Shown here one piece after another: positions 1-7,115 of a DNA stretch of 7,115 nucleotides. The DNA comes from Actinomycetota bacterium. Lineage in GTDB: Bacteria > Actinomycetota > Acidimicrobiia > Acidimicrobiales > Palsa-688. The position numbers and the translations under genes are program-made. The notes under the pieces were generated by a model. The model searched no databases. It was not told where the DNA came from and was given only the letters and a program-made list of their open reading frames with translations. The stretch spans positions 5,332 through 12,446 of the forward strand of contig JAMDDF010000001.1 of NCBI GenBank assembly GCA_023489205.1, given 5' to 3'. How positions within the stretch are numbered: position 1 is the first letter of the stretch; the number at the start of each line of letters is the position of its first letter.

Positions 1-78
1 GGCGAGCACGGATCCTTTGAACGAGCCTGGTTCGAAAACGACGATGCCCCGGCTTGGGCGGACACCGGGCGCCTCCAA
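1..78 (-). CDS. Probable glycerate kinase, N-terminal fragment (runs off the left edge)
   Basis: Only the first 26 codons are in the window. The frame begins with a TTG codon at 78-76, four bases after the TGA stop (85-83) of the upstream oxidase gene, so the two are probably co-transcribed and translationally coupled. Residues 11-26 read GIVVFEPGSFKGSVLA. This resembles the start of glycerate kinases of the GlxK/GarK family, which open with a beta strand followed by APDSFKGS(L)SA; here the usual Asp is Gly. The family phosphorylates D-glycerate, usually to 2-phosphoglycerate, in the cytoplasm. A weak ribosome site (GGGTGA) lies just before the TTG. A GTG at 65-63 has a better-placed GGAGG, but its frame does not give the kinase-like sequence. 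The call rests on one short motif plus the neighbouring glycolate-oxidase-type gene. Confidence 0.55.
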   Translation of the reverse strand, partial: MEAPGVRPSRGIVVFEPGSFKGSVLA

Positions 79-82
79 GTGG

Positions 83-2947
83 TCACCCAGCCCGACGCAC
101 CTGAGTGCGCCGGTAGCGAAGCTTGGGGAGCCAAAATTCTTCACCGATCTTGCGCGACAGCGCCTCTGTACGGGCGTCAAAGCCAAACGACCCGGCAAGC
201 CCGCAGCACCCTGCGTCGAGCACCTCGACCTCGTAGCCGAGCGCGGCCAGGACCGCCTGGTCGGCACTGGTACCAATGACTGCTCGCTGGTGGCAGTGGG
301 GGTGCAAGACAGCTCTCCGGCGCTCGCCCTCAGGCACCTCGGCCTTCAGACGATCGAGTAGCCCTCGCTCGAGTATGAACTCAGCGGGGCTCTTCGCGCT
401 CGACGCGAGCGCTGCGGCCCTGGGGTCGTCGTGGAGCAGCTCAGGCAGCTCGTCCCGAAAAGCCGCGAGGCAGCTGGGTTCGGCGACCACCACGCTCAAC
501 CCGGCCTCCACCCAGGGTGCCAGCACGGTTACCAGCCGGCGAAGGGAACGTTTGGCCAGGTCGAGCATGCCGGAGTCATACAGGGTCCGGCCGCAACAGG
601 CCCAGCCCGAAGGCACGGCCACCGCCTCACCGAGGGCGGACAGGGCGTGTACGAGGTCCGCCCCATCAGCCGGCAAGAAGGCTTCTGTGAATGAGTCCGG
701 CCAGACCACGACAGAACTGTCCGCCGGCGCCCGGTCCGCTGCAGCGACAACCAACGGGTCTACCGAGCGCCGTAAGCCTCCAGCAGTGGAGAAACGAGGA
801 ACTGCACGCTTGGTAGTGACACCTCCAGCGCGCAACAACAAGCGACGTGCGGGAGAACCGAGCACCGCATTGGCCGAGCGTGCTCGCCTGGGCGACGCCG
901 TCAAGTAGCGCGTCGCCCAGGGCAGCAGGCCGAGCGCGTACATGATGGCCGGCCTGGCCCGGTGCTTGTAGTAGTGGTAATTGAGCTCAGACTTGTAGGT
1001 CGCCATGTCCACGTGGGTGGGGCAGTCGGACTTGCACGCCTTGCACGACAAGCAGAGCTCCAGGGCCTCGTGAGCAGGCTCGTTGTCCCAGGCCGGCTCC
1101 ACCAGGTGGCCGCCCTCCTCCCCAGGGGCAACTGCCTGGAACATCTCCCCCAGGATCTTGGCCCTTCCCCTCGTCGAGTGCACCTCATCACGGGTGGCCC
1201 GGTAGGAGGGGCACATGGTCGCAGTGTCGTCGCGCCGGCACCTCCCGACACCTACGCAACGGGCCGCCGCGTGCATGAGCGAACCGTCGTCAGCGGCGAA
1301 GGCGTAGCCCGTAGGCCGGAGCCCTGGGCGCTCGTGCATTGTGAAGTACCTGACGTTGGAATCAAGCGGGTTCGCATCGACGACTTTGCCGGGGTTCATC
1401 AAGCCGTCGGGGTCCCAGAGCCGCTTGAACTCCCCGAAGGCTCCCACTAACTCGGGGCCGTACATGACTTCCAGCAGCTCGCCCCGGCTCTGGCCGTCAC
1501 CGTGCTCGCCCGAAAGCGACCCACCGAGGGAAACGACCAGCTCGGCCGCAGCCGTCACGTAGCGGCGGTACTGGGCCAAGCCCTCTCTAGTGCGAAAATC
1601 AAAGTTGTTGCGGGTGTGGACGCAGCCCTGGCCGAAGTGCCCGTACCACGCGCCCGAGTAACCGTGCTCGGCCCACAACGCCGACACTCCCCGTAGGTAC
1701 TCGGCCAGGCGCTGGGGGGGCACCGCAGCGTCCTCCCAGCCCTCATAGTTGTGCTTGCCGTCGACGCGCATGGCAGTAGCACCAAGGGCCGATTCACGCA
1801 CCGCCCAAAGCGCCCGCTGGTCACCGGCACTAATAACGTCCTTCCAGATCACGCCTTTAGGGAGCCCGGCCACCAACGCCCGTGCGGCCGCGCGGGCCTC
1901 GTCCTCGCTCTCGCCACCAAGCTCCGCAAGTAGCCAGCCGTCACCTTCGGGCAGGAGCGCCAACCCTTGCGCGTTCAGCCGGTGTGCCCGGCTTTGCTCG
2001 ACCAGGGTCCGGTCGAACCCCTCCAGCCCGAGCAGGGGGTGGGCGAGCAGCTCGGGCACAGCTTCAGCTGCTGCGTAGATGTCCGGGTAACCCAGCACGA
2101 CCAGGGCACGCTTGGCAGGGCTCGCCACCAGCCGCAGGGTCATCTCCGTGCTAAAAGCACAAGTCGACTCGCTGCCCACCAGCGCCCGGGCAACGTGCAT
2201 ACCGTTGTCGCTCCTGAGCTGGTCCAAGTTGAAGCCGCTCACGCGCCGTGGGATGTCTGGGAACCTCTCGGCAACGAGCGCGCCATAGCGCTCGTCTAGT
2301 GCTCTCAGCCCCTTCAATAGCTCGCTCAGGCGCCCACCCAGCGAGATCGCCGCTGCCTCTGCCCCTTTGGTGTAGCGGCCCACCTCCAGAGCTTCGCCGC
2401 CGGCCAGCACGACTCGGAGTGACTCGACGTTGTCGGAGGTCTTGCCTGCGTACAGGCCATGGGTCCCGCACGAGTTGTTGCCCACCATGCCGCCAAGGGT
2501 GCACCAGGCGTGCGTGGCGGGGTCCGGCCCGAAGGTAAGCCCGTACTGGCCCGCCGCACGGCGCAGCTCGTCGAGGACCACGCCCGGCTCAGCGCGCGCC
2601 AAACGCTTTTGAGGGTCGACCTCCACGATCTTGGTCATGTAGCGGCTCATGTCAACGACGACCGCTTCGTTGCAGGCCTGGCCGGCGAGGCTCGTACCCG
2701 CACCCCGGCCGACCAAGGCGGCGCCAGCTTCAGCAGCGATCCTCGCTACCGCCTGGACGTCCTGTTCGTCGCGAGGCAGCACGACACCGAGCGGCACTTG
2801 GCGGTAGTTGGAAGAGTCGCTCGCATACGCCGCCCTGGTCGTCGCGTCAAAGCGCACGTCCCCCGTTATGGACCTTGCGAGCTCCTGGCCAAGTACCTCT
2901 CGGCGCTCTTCGCTCAGCCTGGGACGCTTCCATCGCCTGGTGACCAC
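83..2947 (-). CDS. FAD-linked, (Fe-S)-binding 2-hydroxyacid dehydrogenase (glycolate/D-lactate oxidase type), GlcD-GlcF-like fusion
   Basis: The 954-residue protein fuses a flavin dehydrogenase to an iron-sulfur subunit. Residues about 50-190 are an FAD-binding type 4 domain with GRGAGTSLAGQ (80-90) and GGMVGNNSCG (152-161). Residues about 280-525 are the FAD-oxidase C-terminal domain, with GHFGQGCVH (436-444) and SGEHGDGQSRG (479-489). Next come C564, C570 and C579 and a classical CxxCxxCxxxCP cluster (C632, C635, C638, C642). Two cysteine-rich CCG domains follow, with CCG at 784-786, HPHCHQ at 882-887 and CCG at 914-916. Such proteins oxidise D-2-hydroxy acids (D-lactate, glycolate, or D-2-hydroxyglutarate in YdiJ-like members) and pass electrons through the clusters, probably to membrane quinone. 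The substrate cannot be read from the sequence; the downstream glycerate kinase favours glycolate. The GTG start at 2947 has no Shine-Dalgarno sequence and may be leaderless. No membrane segment or signal peptide is seen. Confidence 0.92.
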   Translation of the reverse strand: MVTRRWKRPRLSEERREVLGQELARSITGDVRFDATTRAAYASDSSNYRQVPLGVVLPRDEQDVQAVARIAAEAGAALVGRGAGTSLAGQACNEAVVVDMSRYMTKIVEVDPQKRLARAEPGVVLDELRRAAGQYGLTFGPDPATHAWCTLGGMVGNNSCGTHGLYAGKTSDNVESLRVVLAGGEALEVGRYTKGAEAAAISLGGRLSELLKGLRALDERYGALVAERFPDIPRRVSGFNLDQLRSDNGMHVARALVGSESTCAFSTEMTLRLVASPAKRALVVLGYPDIYAAAEAVPELLAHPLLGLEGFDRTLVEQSRAHRLNAQGLALLPEGDGWLLAELGGESEDEARAAARALVAGLPKGVIWKDVISAGDQRALWAVRESALGATAMRVDGKHNYEGWEDAAVPPQRLAEYLRGVSALWAEHGYSGAWYGHFGQGCVHTRNNFDFRTREGLAQYRRYVTAAAELVVSLGGSLSGEHGDGQSRGELLEVMYGPELVGAFGEFKRLWDPDGLMNPGKVVDANPLDSNVRYFTMHERPGLRPTGYAFAADDGSLMHAAARCVGVGRCRRDDTATMCPSYRATRDEVHSTRGRAKILGEMFQAVAPGEEGGHLVEPAWDNEPAHEALELCLSCKACKSDCPTHVDMATYKSELNYHYYKHRARPAIMYALGLLPWATRYLTASPRRARSANAVLGSPARRLLLRAGGVTTKRAVPRFSTAGGLRRSVDPLVVAAADRAPADSSVVVWPDSFTEAFLPADGADLVHALSALGEAVAVPSGWACCGRTLYDSGMLDLAKRSLRRLVTVLAPWVEAGLSVVVAEPSCLAAFRDELPELLHDDPRAAALASSAKSPAEFILERGLLDRLKAEVPEGERRRAVLHPHCHQRAVIGTSADQAVLAALGYEVEVLDAGCCGLAGSFGFDARTEALSRKIGEEFWLPKLRYRRTQVRRAG

Positions 2948-2955
2948 AGCCGGCG

Positions 2956-2961
2956 AGCCTA
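2956..2961 (-). promoter_or_regulatory. Candidate -10 element (TAGGCT) for a leaderless oxidase transcript
   Basis: TAGGCT fits the actinobacterial TANNNT -10 pattern. It ends eight bases before the GTG start at 2947, so transcription would begin at or next to the start codon. The gene lacks a Shine-Dalgarno sequence, which agrees with a leaderless mRNA. No convincing -35 hexamer is visible. The gene could equally be read through from sucCD, 44 bases upstream. Confidence 0.35.
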
Positions 2962-2965
2962 TCGT

Positions 2966-2981
2966 GGCAGCCGGGCAGCCG
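2966..2981. repeat. Tandem 8-bp direct repeat between sucD and the oxidase gene
   Basis: The unit GGCAGCCG occurs twice head to tail (2966-2973 and 2974-2981) inside the 44-bp gap, just upstream of the candidate -10 element. It could be part of an operator or be chance in GC-rich DNA. No inverted symmetry or terminator was recognised. Confidence 0.4.
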
Positions 2982-2991
2982 ACCTAGCCGC

Positions 2992-3876
2992 TCAGAGGCT
3001 TTGGACCACCTTGGCCATAAGTTCGCCCGCCTCGGTGGGGTTGCCCGCGACCTTGACACCGGCCTCAGCAAGCGCCTGCATCTTGGCCTGGGCGGTGCCC
3101 TTGTTACCCGAGATAATGGCACCCGCGTGGCCCATGCGCCGCCCCGGCGGCGCTGTGACACCGGCGATGTAAGACACGACAGGCTTGGTGACGTGCTCGG
3201 AGATAAAAGTAGCGGCTTCCTCTTCCCCGGTGCCCCCGATCTCGCCGATCATCATGACTGCCTGGGTCTCGGGGTCGGCCTGGAAGGCCGCCAGGCAGTC
3301 CACGAAGCTCGTCCCTGGGACGGGGTCGCCCCCGATACCGACGCAGGTGGTCACGCCGATACCCATTTGCTTGAGCTCATAAAGCGCCTGGTAAGTGAGC
3401 GTCCCACTGCGGCTCACGATACCTACAGGCCCTCCCCCTAGCGCGATCTCCCCAGCGGTAATCCCGATGTTGCACTTACCGGGTGTTATGACGCCAGGGC
3501 AGTTGGGCCCGATCAGCCGGCTGCTAGGGTAATTGTGCCGCAACTCGCTGTACACCCGCGCCTCGTCTTGCGCAGGTATCCCCTCGGTTATGCAAACGAT
3601 GATCTCCATCCGGGCGGCAGCAGCCTCGATGATCGAGCCCGGGGCAGCCTTGGGCGGCACCGCTATGAAGCTCGCGTTCGCCCCGGTGGCCTCGCGCGCC
3701 TCGGCCGCGCTTGCAAACACCGGGATACCCTCTACTTCTTGGCCACCCTTGACCGGGTTGACGCCGGCAACGACCTTGGTACCGTAGTCACGGTTGCGCA
3801 GCCCGTGGAAGCGTGCCTGGCCACCGGTCAGCCCATGCACGACCACTTTGGTCGACTCGTCCACGAAAATGCTCAA
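2992..3876 (-). CDS. sucD: Succinyl-CoA ligase (ADP/GDP-forming), alpha subunit
   Basis: The 294-residue protein matches SucD throughout. The alpha subunit binds CoA and carries the phosphohistidine through which succinyl-CoA + Pi + NDP is converted to succinate + CoA + NTP in the TCA cycle, working with SucC in the cytoplasm. Visible are the CoA-binding Rossmann start GLTGGQ (15-20), PNCPGVITPG (124-133), GIVSRSGTLTY (152-162), CVGIGGDPVPG (178-188), MIGEIGG (209-215, with E212 matching the Glu that contacts the active-site His) and RMGHAGAII (247-255), where H250 is the phosphorylated His. I chose the TTG start at 3876. It gives the usual N-terminus (SIFVDESTKVVV) and lies eight bases after a strong GGAGG that overlaps the end of sucC. 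A longer frame to 3918 would add 14 residues not expected in the family. The sucC stop and this TTG are one base apart, which implies translational coupling. Malate-CoA ligase is a homologous alternative, less likely. Confidence 0.97.
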   Translation of the reverse strand: MSIFVDESTKVVVHGLTGGQARFHGLRNRDYGTKVVAGVNPVKGGQEVEGIPVFASAAEAREATGANASFIAVPPKAAPGSIIEAAAARMEIIVCITEGIPAQDEARVYSELRHNYPSSRLIGPNCPGVITPGKCNIGITAGEIALGGGPVGIVSRSGTLTYQALYELKQMGIGVTTCVGIGGDPVPGTSFVDCLAAFQADPETQAVMMIGEIGGTGEEEAATFISEHVTKPVVSYIAGVTAPPGRRMGHAGAIISGNKGTAQAKMQALAEAGVKVAGNPTEAGELMAKVVQSL

Positions 3877-3890
3877 CCTATTTCCCTCCT
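3877..3890 (-). promoter_or_regulatory. Ribosome binding site of sucD within the end of sucC
   Basis: On the minus strand the last sucC codons read GGA GGG AAA TAG, followed by G and then TTG. The GGAGG is thus both the final Gly codons of sucC and the Shine-Dalgarno sequence of sucD. This decides the TTG start at 3876 and ties translation of the two subunits together. Confidence 0.8.
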
Positions 3891-5023
3891 GCAAGCTCGA
3901 CGGCCCTGCGGGCTGCATCCATCATGGTTGGCGCTGTCATAACAGTCTCAGATTCGACGGCACGTAATATCTCACGTCCCTCTTCGGCATTGGTGCCGTC
4001 AAGGCGGATGATCATGGGCGCCTTTATCTCGACCCGCCCGAGCGCAGTCACTATCCCGTTGGCGACTTCCTCTCCCCTCGTTATACCGCCAAAAATGTTC
4101 ACAAAAATGGAGCGGACAGAAGAGTCCGAGGAGATGACCTCGAGCGCGCGCGCCATGACCTCGGCGCTCGCACCCCCGCCAATGTCCAAAAAGTTCGCCG
4201 GGCTACCTCCCACCTGGTTCACCACGTCACACGTGCTCATCGCGAGCCCCGCACCGTTTGCGATTATCCCGACAAAACCTTCGAGGCCGACGTACTGCAG
4301 CCCGTAGCTCTTGGCCAGCAGTTCACGCTCGTCAAGCTCGGTCGCGCTGGCAAAGCCCTCCCACTCGGGGTGGCGGAACGCCGCGTTGTCGTCGAGGGTG
4401 ACCTTGGCGTCGAGGGCGTGGACACGCCCCTCCGGGGTAAGGACGAGCGGGTTCACCTCGACTAGGTCCGCGTCGCCTTCTACAAAGCAGCGGTAGAGCT
4501 TGACGAGCACGTCTTCAGTGCCGGCACGAGCAACCTCGTCAAGGTCGGCTTGCTCGACTAACCGGCGCGCCTGTGCCTGACTGAAGCCTTCGTAGGGGTC
4601 AATGTGGAGCCTCGCTATGGCCGCCGGCTCCTCAGCCGCCACCTGCTCGATCTCGACACCGCCCCTCGAGGAGACCATCGCCAGGTGCATCTTGGCGCTC
4701 CGGTCGAGGGTAAAGCTCGCGTAGTACTCCTTGGCGATATCGGACGCGTGCTCGACCCAGACCCGGCGCACCGTGTGGCCCTTTATGTCCATACCAAGGA
4801 TGGACTCGGCGTGCGTACGCGCCTCCGCGGCACCGGACGCGAGCTTGACCCCTCCCGCCTTGCCTCGGCCCCCGACCTGGACCTGGGCCTTCACCACCAC
4901 TGGGTAGCCAAGCCTGGAGGCCAAGGCCACAACTTCGTCCGGGGTCTCGGCCACACCGCCCGGCGAAACAGGGATCCCAAAGCGGGCGAAGTACTGTTTG
5001 CCCTGGTACTCGAAAAGGTCCAC
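3878..5023 (-). CDS. sucC: Succinyl-CoA ligase (ADP/GDP-forming), beta subunit
   Basis: The 381-residue protein is full length for SucC (about 380-395). The beta subunit holds the nucleotide-binding ATP-grasp domain and the succinate site. Seen are the N-terminal MDLFEYQGKQYFARFGIPV (1-19), nucleotide-binding VVVKAQVQVGGRGKAGG (42-58, with K45), EVNPL (189-193) and ALDAKV (203-208), whose N191 and D205 match the Mg-binding pair in E. coli SucC, NGAGLAM (256-262), NFLDIGGGA (277-285), and the glycine-rich substrate loop NIFGGITRG (309-317). The GTG start at 5023 follows a near-perfect AAGGAGG (5032-5026) by four bases. It is the first gene of the minus-strand cluster and its promoter must lie in the divergent gap to the right. 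ATP versus GTP preference cannot be told. Malate-CoA ligase (MtkA) is homologous, but the sequence reads as an actinobacterial SucC. Confidence 0.97.
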   Translation of the reverse strand: MDLFEYQGKQYFARFGIPVSPGGVAETPDEVVALASRLGYPVVVKAQVQVGGRGKAGGVKLASGAAEARTHAESILGMDIKGHTVRRVWVEHASDIAKEYYASFTLDRSAKMHLAMVSSRGGVEIEQVAAEEPAAIARLHIDPYEGFSQAQARRLVEQADLDEVARAGTEDVLVKLYRCFVEGDADLVEVNPLVLTPEGRVHALDAKVTLDDNAAFRHPEWEGFASATELDERELLAKSYGLQYVGLEGFVGIIANGAGLAMSTCDVVNQVGGSPANFLDIGGGASAEVMARALEVISSDSSVRSIFVNIFGGITRGEEVANGIVTALGRVEIKAPMIIRLDGTNAEEGREILRAVESETVMTAPTMMDAARRAVELAGGK

Positions 5024-5025
5024 TA

Positions 5026-5032
5026 GTCCTCC
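5026..5032 (-). promoter_or_regulatory. Strong Shine-Dalgarno sequence of sucC
   Basis: AAGGAGG on the minus strand, four bases before the GTG start at 5023. It supports GTG as the start and efficient translation of the first gene of the cluster. Confidence 0.8.
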
Positions 5033-5082
5033 TTGGGGCTTTCGGCACGCCCAAAACCATGTTTCGCCTCTACCTGGCCTGC

Positions 5083-6180
<1,098 letters not shown>

Positions 6181-6190
6181 GCACGACCAA

Positions 6191-6211
6191 CTGCACCAGC
6201 GCCGGGTGCGG
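6191..6211. terminator. Possible hairpin between the convergent genes
   Basis: CTGCACC and GGTGCGG pair around a seven-base loop (five strong pairs, one G-T wobble, one outer pair) in the 35-bp gap between the stop of the dehydratase gene and the stop of the convergent repeat-protein gene. There is no T tract on either side, so a classical intrinsic terminator is not shown. Confidence 0.25.
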
Positions 6212-6215
6212 AGCC

Positions 6216-7115
6216 TCAGCGGTACGGTGCCACACCCACGGGGCGACCAGCGCCGACGAGGCCATCCAAGGGGCTGCTAAGAAGGTCGTTGTCGCCCCCG
6301 GGCGAGCCGGCCACGCCGAAGCCATAGACTTCCCCGCTCGCACCAAGCAGGTAATAGCCTCCGCCCGACTTGGGAGCTGCCGCCGCAACCACATGGGCCG
6401 CTATCCGGCGCGTCGGCAGCGACCCCGCGAAGGCGGCGTCGCCAAAACCGTGGGCACCCCCAAGCGCAGATACCAGCCAATAGCCCCGCCCGTCAGGGGT
6501 CGGGGCGATAGAGACGACGGGTGGGACGGGTCCTTCGCCGCTAGCCGACCCGTAGTTGTGCGCGTCCCCGAACGCGAGCACCGCGCCCGACCTCGTAACG
6601 AGCCAGTAGCCTCGACCAGCCGGCGTGGCAGCGATGGACACCACAACTTGGCCGTGCAAGCGCTGAAGCCCGGACCCGTAGTAGCGCGCGTCGCCATAGG
6701 TGAACACGCCGCCGTCCCTAGCTGCGAGCCAGTAGCCACGTCCGTCAGGGGTCGGGGCGATCCCCACCACAGGTGCTGCTAGCTTTACGTTGCTCGCTGA
6801 GCCATACCAACCTGCGTCCCCAAAAGACAGCACCGCGCCATTAGCGCCCACCAACCAGTAACCCTTGCCGTCGGGTGACGCCGCAATAGCGCTCACGCGA
6901 CCGGCGATCGTCGTGTGGAGAGCGTTGCCATAAAACCTAGCGGCTCCGAACGCCCGGACATCCCCAGCCGAAGTCGCTACCCAGTACCCGCCCCGAGCCG
7001 GCTCGGCACTCTCCGACCTTGACGTAGTGGTCGTCGTGGCGGCCGGGGGCGCCGTGGTCGTCGTGGCGGCCGGGGGCGCCGTGGTGGTCGTCGTGGCAGC
7101 AGGGGGCGCCGTGGT
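6216..7115 (-). CDS. Repeat protein with Thr/Pro/Ala linker and six 42-residue GYWLV/FGDA/YGS repeats, probable beta-propeller (N-terminus off the right edge)
   Basis: The frame is open from the right edge to a TGA at 6218-6216, giving 299 residues of C-terminal sequence. An internal GTG at 6896 is not the true start, because the repeats continue upstream of it. First comes a linker of about 31 residues (7115-7023) made almost only of Thr, Pro and Ala, then six units. Units 1-5 are exactly 42 residues each (6989-6864, 6863-6738, 6737-6612, 6611-6486, 6485-6360); the last, 6359-6219, has 47. The consensus is GYWLV-x3-GGV-xx-FGDA-x-x-YGS-x6-PVV-x-IAPTPDGR; units 5 and 6 are degenerate. Short beta-rich units of this kind are often propeller blades. 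I know similar repeats from secreted or wall-associated actinobacterial proteins of unknown role, and the linker suggests a catalytic or anchoring domain upstream. No catalytic residues are visible; function unknown. Confidence 0.85.
   Translation of the reverse strand, partial: TTAPPAATTTTTAPPAATTTTAPPAATTTTTSRSESAEPARGGYWVATSAGDVRAFGAARFYGNALHTTIAGRVSAIAASPDGKGYWLVGANGAVLSFGDAGWYGSASNVKLAAPVVGIAPTPDGRGYWLAARDGGVFTYGDARYYGSGLQRLHGQVVVSIAATPAGRGYWLVTRSGAVLAFGDAHNYGSASGEGPVPPVVSIAPTPDGRGYWLVSALGGAHGFGDAAFAGSLPTRRIAAHVVAAAAPKSGGGYYLLGASGEVYGFGVAGSPGGDNDLLSSPLDGLVGAGRPVGVAPYR
6219..6989 (-). repeat. Six-unit protein-coding repeat, period 126 bp
   Basis: Units start at 6989, 6863, 6737, 6611, 6485 and 6359 with an exact 126-base step. 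Conservation is mainly at the protein level: units 2 and 4 share 29 of 42 residues by my count. DNA identity survives only in patches, such as a 20-base block at 6490-6509 and 6742-6761 (252 bases apart) and an 11-base block at 6601-6611 and 6727-6737 (126 bases apart). Confidence 0.85.
7027..7115. repeat. 27/30-bp tandem repeat coding for the Thr/Pro/Ala linker
   Basis: Two identical 27-base units (7027-7053 and 7054-7080) are followed by a 30-base variant (7081-7110) with one extra triplet and two substitutions, and the first five bases of a further unit to the window edge. All lengths are multiples of three, so unit changes keep the reading frame. On the minus strand each unit codes for about nine residues of the type APPAATTTT. 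Confidence 0.9.

Noticed and set aside
25..50. GGTTCGAAAAC, resembling a tRNA T-loop
   Set aside because: The flanking bases do not form a five-pair stem, and no acceptor or anticodon arm could be placed. It lies inside the kinase-like coding frame.
63..75. GTG at 65-63 with a well-placed GGAGG as an alternative start for the left-edge gene
   Set aside because: The frame from this GTG gives a sequence without family resemblance, whereas the TTG 78 frame gives the glycerate kinase motif.
17..361. Plus-strand open frames at the left edge, including one open from base 1 to 279 with a protein-like first stretch
   Set aside because: They lie antisense to the oxidase C-terminus and the kinase-like start. 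Their later part becomes Arg/Pro-rich, typical of an antisense shadow in GC-rich DNA, and no family was recognised.
2459..3172. Long plus-strand open frame of 237 codons across the oxidase N-terminus and the sucD end
   Set aside because: It is antisense to two well-supported genes, has no recognisable domain, and crosses a gene boundary, as expected of GC-rich shadows.
6216..6896. GTG at 6896 as the start of the repeat-protein gene
   Set aside because: A further in-frame repeat unit and the Thr/Pro/Ala linker lie upstream without a stop to the window edge, so the GTG is internal.

Overview
The window looks like chromosomal DNA from a high-GC actinobacterium, most plausibly a member of the Acidimicrobiia. 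This is an inference. It rests on the GC-rich codon use, GTG/TTG starts, actinobacterial-style succinyl-CoA ligase sequences, and a threonine/proline/alanine-linked protein built of GYWLV...FGDA...YGS repeats, a type I associate with this group. No mobile element, tRNA, rRNA, CRISPR array or defence system was seen.

Layout: positions 1 to 5023 hold four genes on the minus strand, read right to left. They are sucC and sucD (the two subunits of succinyl-CoA ligase, one base apart), then a 954-residue FAD plus iron-sulfur 2-hydroxyacid dehydrogenase of the glycolate/D-lactate oxidase type, then at the left edge the first 26 codons of a probable glycerate kinase. Positions 5024-5214 are a divergent intergenic region. 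Position 5215 starts a plus-strand GDP-mannose 4,6-dehydratase gene ending at 6180. Converging on it from the right edge is a minus-strand gene (6216 to beyond 7115) for the C-terminal part of a probably exported protein: a Thr/Pro/Ala linker followed by six repeats of about 42 residues, probably a beta-propeller.

How the genes work together: sucCD links succinyl-CoA and succinate in the TCA cycle. The oxidase and the kinase could sit at two points of a C2/C3 acid route (glycolate to glyoxylate, and glycerate to phosphoglycerate), so the minus-strand cluster reads as a central-carbon or organic-acid unit. The right-hand genes belong to nucleotide-sugar supply and the cell surface; their adjacency may be incidental.

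Nothing here is a clearly new system. The points most worth a second look are the glycerate kinase start at the left edge, the unusual pairing of sucCD with these genes, the possible leaderless start of the oxidase gene, the cluster of GGCCAG/CTGGCC hexamers in the divergent promoter region, and the repeat protein running off the right edge.
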